Below, one piece after another: positions 1-3,666 of a DNA stretch of 6,155 nt; position 1 is the first letter of the stretch, and each line of letters starts with the position of its first letter. This DNA is from an uncultured bacterium. GTDB lineage: Bacteria > Patescibacteriota > Minisyncoccia > Phycocordibacterales > GWA1-40-21. A program made the translations under genes and the position numbers. The notes beneath the pieces are model-generated. The model searched no databases. It saw only the letters and a list, made by a program, of their open reading frames with translations, and was not told where the DNA came from. The DNA lies in NCBI GenBank assembly GCA_903824735.1, contig CAIJXO010000119.1, positions 1 to 6,155 of the forward strand, written 5' to 3'.

Positions 1-64
1 AGGGAGAATCGAACTCCCGTCTCATCCTTGGCAAGGACGTGTTCTACCACTAAACCATACCCGC
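1..64 (-). tRNA. tRNA-Gly (anticodon GCC), 3' end cut by window edge
   Basis: Read on the minus strand, the 5' acceptor strand GCGGGTA lies at 64-58, followed by a D-arm containing TAGTGGTAGA. The anticodon stem CGTCC/GGATG closes the 7-nt loop TTGCCAA, whose anticodon GCC is at plus positions 30-32. The T-arm GGGAG-TTCGATT-CTCCC is complete. Only the first base of the 3' acceptor strand is present, so about the last seven bases lie outside the window. The gene points left, away from the gene-free region. Confidence 0.96.
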
Positions 65-78
65 GTGCGAACTAGCAC

Positions 79-107
79 ACTATAACGCAATTTTGTTTTT
101 TTTACAA
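79..107 (-). promoter_or_regulatory. Probable promoter of tRNA-Gly
   Basis: On the minus strand TTGTAA (107-102; 4/6 to TTGACA) is followed after 17 bp by TATAGT (84-79; 5/6 to TATAAT). Transcription would start near 72, about 8 nt ahead of the mature tRNA 5' end at 64. Spacing is ideal. A short GTGC/GCAC inverted repeat (65-68/75-78) sits between promoter and tRNA. Confidence 0.55.
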
Positions 108-253
108 ATATTTCGCTACCTTATTTTTTACATGCTAGAATTAAAGAGAGAATTTCTTAAAAGACAGTAAGATTTTTTCAGACAAAATTTTGACACACCG
201 GGAACGTTTTGTAGATAGTTTTGGCCAAAAAAGACTTATTTTATAAACTCATT

Positions 254-274
254 TTATCCTCAAACTGTGGATAA
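254..274. promoter_or_regulatory. Inverted pair of DnaA boxes
   Basis: TGTGGATAA at 266-274 is an exact match on the minus strand to the DnaA box TTATCCACA. TTATCCTCA at 254-262 matches it 8/9 on the plus strand. Three bases separate them, so the two boxes face each other. A weaker 7/9 box (TGTTAATAA) lies at 286-294. Closely spaced boxes beside an AT-rich stretch are typical of origins and of DnaA-regulated promoters. The two boxes also form an imperfect inverted repeat (TTATCC/GGATAA), so a hairpin or other operator is an alternative. Confidence 0.5.
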
Positions 275-389
275 CTCTGGGGATATGTTAATAAGACAAG
301 TCTTTTATAGGGGTATTTTGGAGGTTTGGTTTTGAGCCATAAAATCCGTCTTTGACAGAATACGTTGACAAATAAGGGTATTCTAAAGC

Positions 390-418
390 GACAGGTCCAA
401 AAAGAGCCGAAACCTGTC
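390..418. repeat. 7-bp inverted repeat with an overlapping alternative hairpin
   Basis: GACAGGT (390-396) and ACCTGTC (412-418) are perfect inverted repeats around a 15-nt spacer. The right arm also overlaps TGTCC (415-419), which can pair with GGACA (425-429) across a 5-nt loop. The two stems are mutually exclusive. No T-run follows either, so neither is a classical terminator. It could be an operator or a leader RNA switch ahead of the methyltransferase gene. Confidence 0.4.
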
Positions 419-435
419 CATTAAGGACAAGATTA

Positions 436-451
436 TGTTACACGTGAAACA
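436..451. promoter_or_regulatory. parS: parS: ParB/Spo0J centromere site
   Basis: TGTTACACGTGAAACA matches the bacterial chromosomal parS consensus TGTTTCACGTGAAACA at 15 of 16 positions. The single difference is at the position that varies in known sites (TGTTNCACGTGAAACA). ParB dimers load on such sites as a CTP clamp, spread, and work with ParA and SMC in origin segregation. Known sites cluster around oriC, which fits the DnaA boxes 160-180 bp to the left. The parA/parB genes are not in the window. The match is far beyond chance for 6 kb. Confidence 0.85.
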
Positions 452-460
452 TTAGGACTT

Positions 461-476
461 GGTTTCATGTGAAATG
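461..476. promoter_or_regulatory. Degenerate second parS-like site
   Basis: GGTTTCATGTGAAATG matches the parS consensus at 12 of 16 positions and keeps the inner TTTCA-GTGAAA. It begins 25 bp after the start of the strong site. As a by-product, the right half of the first site (441-450) and the left half of this one (462-471) can form a 10-bp RNA stem (one G-U pair) with an 11-nt loop. That stem ends 4 nt before the ribosome binding site of the methyltransferase gene. Confidence 0.45.
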
Positions 477-484
477 GAGAAAAA

Positions 485-1126
485 ATGACTAGAAAAGATA
501 AAAATAGACAGACAATTGAGGCTTATGATAAGAACGCGAAACATTACGCGGATGTTTTTGATAGTTACGGTGTTCGGAGAGATGATATCGATCGAGCATT
601 AAAATTTAACACAAGTAACAGTAAAATCATTCTTGAGCTCGGCTGTGGGAATGGTAGAGATGCTAAATATGTTGTTTCCGAGGTTGGGGTGGAGAATTAT
701 CTTGGAATTGACGCTTCGACAGAGCTAATTAGGCTTGCTGTGGATAAACTACCCGAGGTTTCGTTCCAACCTCGGGATATGCGGAAGTTTTTTGCTAGCC
801 CTGATGTTTCTGGTGAAACATTTGGGGTAATTTTTGCTTTTTATTCGATGTTACACATGGAACGTGAAGAACTTGTGCATATCCTGTCTCGCTGTCACCA
901 GAGCCTTAAGATTGGCGGTGTTCTGTACGTTTCCAGTAAGTATGGGGACTATAGAGAGATAGAAATAGAGAATTTGGGCGACAAAAAATACTATTATTCA
1001 TATAAATCGGAAGATCTGGAAAGTATTTGTCGTGAAAAGAGTATGAATTTTGAAACGATCTACAAAGTTATTCATGATAGCGATTACGGACCATCATTTA
1101 CTATTGCTTTGCGGAAAGTAGGGTAG
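485..1126 (+). CDS. Class I SAM-dependent methyltransferase
   Basis: The 213-aa protein is expected to transfer a methyl group from S-adenosylmethionine; the substrate cannot be told. It has a Rossmann-type methyltransferase fold of the Methyltransf_25/11 kind. The N-terminus has the usual cap motif (A13-Y14-D15...A18-Y21). Motif I is the glycine-rich ELGCGNGRDA at 51-60, which binds SAM. The acidic residue closing strand beta2 is D76 in LGIDAS. D98 in RDMRKF is the likely adenine-side residue, and the beta4 region is FGVIFAFYSMLHM (113-125). The start is supported by GGAGA at 476-480, 4 nt before ATG, one of the few Shine-Dalgarno-like sequences in the window. It is probably co-transcribed with the nuclease gene, whose upstream ATG lies 4 nt past this stop. 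The coding sequence also carries a DnaA box and a parS-like palindrome. Confidence 0.9.
   Translation: MTRKDKNRQTIEAYDKNAKHYADVFDSYGVRRDDIDRALKFNTSNSKIILELGCGNGRDAKYVVSEVGVENYLGIDASTELIRLAVDKLPEVSFQPRDMRKFFASPDVSGETFGVIFAFYSMLHMEREELVHILSRCHQSLKIGGVLYVSSKYGDYREIEIENLGDKKYYYSYKSEDLESICREKSMNFETIYKVIHDSDYGPSFTIALRKVG
739..747 (-). promoter_or_regulatory. Perfect DnaA box inside the methyltransferase gene
   Basis: TGTGGATAA is an exact complement of TTATCCACA, identical to and in the same orientation as the box at 266-274. In the gene it encodes part of A-V-D-K, so it could be a coding coincidence. Two exact 9-mers in 6 kb are unlikely by chance (expected about 0.05, both strands, uniform bases). 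Intragenic boxes near origins are known to titrate DnaA. Confidence 0.4.
752..776. repeat. 9-bp perfect inverted repeat within the methyltransferase gene
   Basis: CCCGAGGTT (752-760) and AACCTCGGG (768-776) flank a 7-nt spacer. In RNA this gives a strong GC-rich stem-loop, unusual for this AT-rich coding sequence. No U-run follows directly, so it is not an obvious intrinsic terminator. It starts 5 bp after the intragenic DnaA box. Confidence 0.55.
805..820. promoter_or_regulatory. parS-like palindrome (14/16) in coding sequence
   Basis: TGTTTCTGGTGAAACA matches parS TGTTTCACGTGAAACA except at two central bases. Both outer arms (TGTTTC and GTGAAACA) are perfect. It encodes V-S-G-E-T of the methyltransferase. 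Central changes can weaken ParB binding, so it may be a low-affinity site. Confidence 0.5.
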
Positions 1127-1130
1127 TAGA

Positions 1131-1207
1131 ATGCCGGCGCTATCGATAATCGCACAGAAAAAAGAAAAGTTGGCGATCTAGGGGAACAAATTGCTTGTAC
1201 GTTTCTT
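1131..1207 (+). other. N-terminal coding segment of the YraN gene, frame interrupted
   Basis: In the frame of the YraN gene, codons from 1163 to 1207 encode RKVGDLGEQIACTFL, the conserved first helix of this family with its GxxGE motif. That frame is open from 1130 but has no ATG, GTG or TTG before 1208; only ATC (1142) and ATT (1190) occur. An ATG at 1131 begins another frame (MPALSIIAQKK...) that stops at 1179-1181. A -1 shift at the six-A run (1158-1163) would join them into one 146-aa protein. Real frameshift, programmed slippage, a one-base sequence error or a non-standard start are all possible. The ATG at 1131, 4 nt after the previous stop, is the natural operon start. Confidence 0.6.
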
Positions 1208-1215
1208 GTGAAACG
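1200..1215. promoter_or_regulatory. parS-like palindrome (12/16)
   Basis: CGTTTCTTGTGAAACG keeps the arms GTTTC and GTGAAAC of parS but differs at both ends and in two central bases. It spans the GTG codon at 1208. Alone it would be ignored; it is listed because it belongs to a group of five such palindromes between 436 and 1483. Confidence 0.3.
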
Positions 1216-1570
1216 GGGTTTTGTCATAGTTACACGGAATTATCTGCGCAAATGGGGTGAAATAGATATAATTGCCCGAAAAGGACAGAAGCTGCACTTT
1301 GTGGAGGTAAAAACAGTTTCCCGCCCGCATCAGAATGCATTCGGGCAAGCGCATTTTTCACATGTAACTGATGGTTATAGACCGGAAGACAACCTTCACC
1401 CGTGGAAACTTAGGCGTCTAAGTAGGGTAATTCAGACGTATTTGCTAGGTTATGACCAGAAAAGAGGTGTTTCATATGAAACTGACTGGCAGTTTGATGT
1501 AATTACGGTGTATTTAGACAATTCAAACGGGCGAGCTCAGGTAAGGTATATAGAGGATGTAGTGCTGTAG
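1208..1570 (+). CDS. yraN: YraN family (UPF0102) predicted endonuclease
   Basis: YraN proteins are small members of the PD-(D/E)XK nuclease superfamily. Their exact cellular role is poorly defined, and DNA processing is presumed. Numbered from the GTG at 1208, the catalytic core is visible: WGEIDII with D20, then FVEVK with E33 and K35, giving D-x12-E-x-K. The C-terminus has the family's FDVITV strand (W-Q-F-D-V). Between ExK and the helix KLRRLSRVIQTYL lies an insertion with YRPEDNLHPWK, longer than the short 'TPRK' turn of common homologs. I recall this style from CPR bacteria but cannot verify it. The GTG start is only the first formal start codon: it lacks a Shine-Dalgarno sequence and would cut off the conserved GxxGE helix encoded at 1163-1207. 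The true protein probably begins near 1131. The gene ends before a new promoter. Confidence 0.85.
   Translation: MKRGFVIVTRNYLRKWGEIDIIARKGQKLHFVEVKTVSRPHQNAFGQAHFSHVTDGYRPEDNLHPWKLRRLSRVIQTYLLGYDQKRGVSYETDWQFDVITVYLDNSNGRAQVRYIEDVVL
1468..1483. promoter_or_regulatory. parS-like palindrome (13/16) in yraN
   Basis: TGTTTCATATGAAACT matches parS at 13 of 16 positions. The differences are the central CG (here TA) and the last base. GTTTCATATGAAAC is a perfect 14-bp palindrome. It encodes G-V-S-Y-E-T. It is the last of the five parS-like sites, about 1 kb from the strongest. Confidence 0.4.
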
Positions 1571-1595
1571 GATAGTGTCCGATAGATGTCCGTTA

Positions 1596-1604
1596 TGGTA
1601 TAAT
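1596..1604 (+). promoter_or_regulatory. Extended -10 promoter, probably giving a leaderless mRNA
   Basis: TGGTATAAT is an exact extended -10 element (TGnTATAAT). The usual 7-nt distance puts the transcription start at about 1611, the A of the ATG of the next gene, so the mRNA would have no leader. No good -35 hexamer lies at 1576-1581, as allowed for extended -10 promoters. Just upstream is a short direct repeat, GATAGTGTCC (1571-1580) and GATAGATGTCC (1581-1591), possibly a regulator site. Confidence 0.65.
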
Positions 1605-1610
1605 CTGATT

Positions 1611-2495
1611 ATGAACTCAGAAACATCACAATTTCCACAGGAAAAGCCCCCTGTTATAAAGTTCAAAGAAAATGCTGAACTGTACAAGCCGTTTGAGGGC
1701 TTTGCCTTTCCGACCACTGTTCGTGACGGTGTCGTTGCTCAGCACATAAAAGCAAAAGGCGAACTAAGAGAATATTATGCTCGTCCAACTGAGCCTTACG
1801 AGATGAAGATTGATTTCCTCAGGAAAAATGGGGTGGCTGATCGTAAATCAGTCCTCACTATCTTGGGAGCAAATTGGCCATTGTTGTATGCGGATTTATC
1901 TCAAAGCGATCGGTCTATTGTGGCGGTAGACGAAAATTTGAAACAAGTGGAGTTTTTGAATGATTTTCTGACTGACCCAAAGAAATTTGAATCTGGTTTT
2001 AGTGATAACGATATTGATTTTGTCTCTAGGGCAGATGTGCCTTATTACCCGACAGATGTTGCCGCGTTGAAATTAGGTTACAAGACGATGCTCCTCAAGC
2101 CTGGAGCGCAAAAGCAGAATCAGGAGATTGGTAAGAGGCGTCGTAATGGGCAAAATGCCGAGGCCTTGAGGGGTCGCTTGGAGGGTATTGCTAGGACTGG
2201 TAATTTGAATGTGATAGTTGCAGACATCCGACATGCTGTGCGGGATTTGGATTTGAGTGGTGTAGATTTCGTTGATCTATCAAACGTGCCAGAATTAATT
2301 GGCGCAGAAGAAACGCAGGGAATAATTGATAATCTGGCACCGCAGACTCTTGTCTACATGGCATTTTTAAAAGTCGGGACTTCGCCTGAAGTTGTCAACG
2401 ATTTTTTCAGTACGTTACACGGCATTAGGTTGATTGATTCTCTTACGGATAGTCGAGTTATTGGGGCAAATATGGTTTTGGTGGAGAAGGAGTAG
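1611..2495 (+). CDS. Rossmann-fold methyltransferase-like protein, DUF3419-like
   Basis: The 294-aa protein has a SAM-binding-like core: strand and glycine loop VLTILGANWPLLYADL (81-96), then IVAVDENLKQVEFLNDF (103-119) with acidic D107 at the end of strand beta2. The pattern 'glycine loop, then AVD-N--Q--fL' recalls DUF3419 / BtaA-type 3-amino-3-carboxypropyl transferases, but the likeness is only by eye. A later NVIVADIRHAVRDLDLSGVDFVDLSNVPEL segment (about 203-231 by count) fits strands beta4 and beta5 with the D-x-S-N turn of such enzymes. Substrate and reaction are unknown. ATG at 1611 is preferred to an in-frame GTG at 1575 because the -10 box TATAAT (1599-1604) lies inside that longer frame. 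No Shine-Dalgarno sequence is present. The gene is probably monocistronic, followed by the tRNA-Pro promoter. Confidence 0.65.
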   Translation: MNSETSQFPQEKPPVIKFKENAELYKPFEGFAFPTTVRDGVVAQHIKAKGELREYYARPTEPYEMKIDFLRKNGVADRKSVLTILGANWPLLYADLSQSDRSIVAVDENLKQVEFLNDFLTDPKKFESGFSDNDIDFVSRADVPYYPTDVAALKLGYKTMLLKPGAQKQNQEIGKRRRNGQNAEALRGRLEGIARTGNLNVIVADIRHAVRDLDLSGVDFVDLSNVPELIGAEETQGIIDNLAPQTLVYMAFLKVGTSPEVVNDFFSTLHGIRLIDSLTDSRVIGANMVLVEKE

Positions 2496-2507
2496 ATAAA
2501 TTACATC

Positions 2508-2536
2508 TTGGAAAATCACACATAATATGTTACTAT
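2508..2536 (+). promoter_or_regulatory. Probable promoter of tRNA-Pro
   Basis: TTGGAA (2508-2513; 4/6) and TACTAT (2531-2536; 4/6) are separated by exactly 17 bp. Transcription would begin about 2543, 3 nt ahead of the tRNA. Alternative -10 choices TAATAT (2523-2528) and TATGTT (2526-2531) exist but have worse spacing. Confidence 0.4.
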
Positions 2537-2545
2537 CGGATGATT

Positions 2546-2616
2546 CGGGGCGTGGTGTAACGGTAGCATACACGCTTTGGGAGCGTGCAGTTCGGGTTCA
2601 AATCCCGGCGCCCCGA
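2546..2616 (+). tRNA. tRNA-Pro (anticodon UGG)
   Basis: The full cloverleaf is visible. Acceptor CGGGGCG (2546-2552) pairs with CGCCCCG (2609-2615), followed by discriminator A2616. The D-arm contains TAACGGTAGC. The anticodon stem CACGC/GCGTG (2571-2575/2583-2587) closes loop TTTGGGA with anticodon TGG at 2578-2580. The T-stem TCGGG/CCCGG closes TTCAAAT. The first pair C1-G72 with A73 is the bacterial tRNA-Pro identity signature. CCA is not encoded (the DNA continues ACAAAAG). Its last 17 bases plus CA recur 989 bp downstream. Confidence 0.97.
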
Positions 2617-2618
2617 CA
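2600..2618 (+). repeat. Direct repeat, copy 1: tRNA-Pro 3' end (att-like)
   Basis: AAATCCCGGCGCCCCGACA covers part of the T-loop, the 3' T-stem, the acceptor strand and two bases beyond. It recurs exactly at 3589-3607. Duplication of a tRNA 3' end on one side of accessory DNA is the usual footprint of tyrosine-recombinase integration. No integrase gene is present between the copies. Confidence 0.75.
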
Positions 2619-2622
2619 AAAG

Positions 2623-3519
2623 ATGAAATCTAAGCAAAAATTTACCGTACTCATTTTGGTTTTTGTATGTTTGATCGCTGGTGCGGTTTCCTTTTATTCT
2701 AAGGATAAAGGAAGCTCCGATAGAGAACTCATCACTGATCTAGATACACCGATCGAAGAAGTTGACACCAAAGAAACAATTTTACCGATTAGTAACAGCC
2801 AAATTTTGTATGTTGCACCGGAGAAAGAAGACTGTGTTTGGAGCGAACGGCATCGATGTTATAAAGTGAAGGAAAGTGATGACCAAGCCTGGGCTGTGTT
2901 TCATTATGATATAAAATATTTTATTTTCGAACCTGGTTATGATTACAAATTACTTGTCGACAAACAGGAGTCTAATGATTTGAGTCTGAACCGAATACTG
3001 GAAAAGAAACCTAGCGAAAATACGAAATTCTCACCACTAAAGGGACAGCTATTGGGTTCAATATATGATAACGGAATTGTCTTTGTTTATTCAACAGATG
3101 GTAAGGATATTTATTATCAAGGGGACAAAATTAAAGGCACCGATGTCTCCAGTTTTTCACCGATTGAGAATGGCCGCTATGCCCACTTTTATGCTAAAGA
3201 TAAAAATCACGCATATTACAGAGATCGAATGATTGAAGGATCTGATCCGTCCTCATTCGCTATTTTGTGGACCTTACCACCAGAGGGTTGCCAATTAAGC
3301 ACTTACTCAAAAGATAAGACGCACCTCTTTTTCAATGATCAGATAGTGAGTGGTGCTGACTTGGAGAGTTTTACTCCTTTGATCATAGGTCCTGTGAAGG
3401 GATCGCTCGATAAAACTTACGGAGAATATGCTAAGGATAAATATCATGTGTTTAAGGGTTCACAAATATTGGAAAACGCAAATCCAGCTGAGTTTGAAAC
3501 GGAATGCCACTACGGCTAA
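2623..3519 (+). CDS. Membrane-anchored DUF4377 + DKNYY-repeat protein
   Basis: The 298-aa protein has a short basic N-terminus and one hydrophobic segment (about 8-24), a signal anchor or uncleaved signal peptide. There is no lipobox, so the rest should face outside. Residues about 61-130 (YVAPEKEDCVWSERHRCYKV ... FEPGYDYKL) resemble DUF4377, with Cys71 and Cys79 possibly disulfide-bonded. Residues about 156-291 hold four DKNYY-type repeats with YSTDGKDIYY, YAKDKNHAYY, YSKDKTHLFF and YAKDKYHVF, each followed by a 'G-D---F' turn; such repeats probably form beta strands. Function is unknown; a surface protein is likely. ATG 2623 is chosen because the frame runs open through the tRNA but cannot be protein there. 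It lies 7 nt after the tRNA discriminator base, without a Shine-Dalgarno sequence, so it likely shares the tRNA transcript. The gene lies between the two copies of the tRNA 3' repeat. Confidence 0.85.
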   Translation: MKSKQKFTVLILVFVCLIAGAVSFYSKDKGSSDRELITDLDTPIEEVDTKETILPISNSQILYVAPEKEDCVWSERHRCYKVKESDDQAWAVFHYDIKYFIFEPGYDYKLLVDKQESNDLSLNRILEKKPSENTKFSPLKGQLLGSIYDNGIVFVYSTDGKDIYYQGDKIKGTDVSSFSPIENGRYAHFYAKDKNHAYYRDRMIEGSDPSSFAILWTLPPEGCQLSTYSKDKTHLFFNDQIVSGADLESFTPLIIGPVKGSLDKTYGEYAKDKYHVFKGSQILENANPAEFETECHYG

Positions 3520-3529
3520 GAATTAATAG

Positions 3530-3616
3530 ATGCCAAAACTATTTCAGAAAAATGTGAGCAATTGTCTGTGGAGCAGGCCTGTCGATATAAATCCCGGCGC
3601 CCCGACAGAAAGCTAA
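3530..3616 (+). pseudogene. RNHCP gene remnant fused in frame to the tRNA-Pro 3' end
   Basis: The first 27 bases (3530-3556) are identical to the start of the intact RNHCP gene at 4222-4248. After an internal deletion of roughly 70 bases, about 3568-3598 again matches the intact gene (about 26 of 32), giving CLWSRPVDINPG against CLWSKHVDINPG. At the stretch AAATCCCGG the sequence passes into an exact copy of the tRNA-Pro 3' end, read in frame as G-A-P-T, and stops at TAA 3614-3616. The result is an open 28-codon frame that keeps only one zinc-binding Cys, so it cannot fold like RNHCP. Similarity also extends a few bases upstream (AGAATTA). It is probably a recombination scar; a translated micropeptide is possible but unsupported. 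Confidence 0.8.
3589..3607 (+). repeat. Direct repeat, copy 2: displaced tRNA-Pro 3' end
   Basis: This is an exact 19-bp copy of 2600-2618. Upstream of it the sequence is RNHCP-like (GTCGATAT), not tRNA-like, so this is a 3' fragment without the rest of the tRNA. It marks the right boundary of the 989-bp unit that carries the DKNYY gene. Confidence 0.75.
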
Positions 3617-3619
3617 TTC

Positions 3620-3654
3620 TTGACTTGTATATGTAATATGTATAAGATATATAC
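3620..3654 (+). promoter_or_regulatory. Promoter and possible operator of the toxin-antitoxin operon
   Basis: TTGACT (3620-3625; 5/6) precedes the -10-like stretch TATAAGAT (3641-3648). TAAGAT at 3643-3648 has the ideal 17-bp spacing. The inverted repeat GTATAT (3627-3632) / ATATAC (3649-3654) straddles the -10. This is the place where RelB-type antitoxins bind to repress their own operon. The region is AT-rich, so short repeats are weak evidence. Transcription would start near 3655, and no Shine-Dalgarno sequence is seen before the ATG. Confidence 0.5.
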
Positions 3655-3666
3655 GTCAGTATAATA

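Larger units (their letters stand above)
65..484. other. 420-bp gene-free region; candidate replication origin / partition region
   Basis: No convincing ORF lies here. The left half (about 85-190) is strongly AT-rich with T- and A-runs, as expected for a DNA-unwinding element. The centre holds a perfect DnaA box and an inverted 8/9 box (254-274), plus a weak 7/9 match at 286-294. The right end holds a near-perfect parS (436-451). Genes diverge from it: tRNA-Gly to the left, the methyltransferase to the right. There are TTGACA hexamers at 190-195 and 365-370, neither with a good -10 at the normal distance. That this is oriC is an inference: the DnaA boxes are few, and dnaA, parA and parB are not in the window. 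It could instead be a promoter region with chance matches. Confidence 0.4.

Noticed and set aside
190..393. TTGACA hexamers at 190-195 and 365-370 as promoters for the methyltransferase
   Set aside because: At 16-18 bp downstream neither has a convincing -10. The best hexamers match only about 3/6, so no promoter is called.
1523..1717. Open frame of 64 codons on the minus strand
   Set aside because: It overlaps the end of yraN and the start of the next gene, crosses a good promoter on the other strand, and has no recognisable motif.
2527..2622. Extended N-terminus for the DKNYY protein from ATG 2527
   Set aside because: It would translate straight through the tRNA-Pro gene. The hydrophobic anchor begins naturally after ATG 2623.
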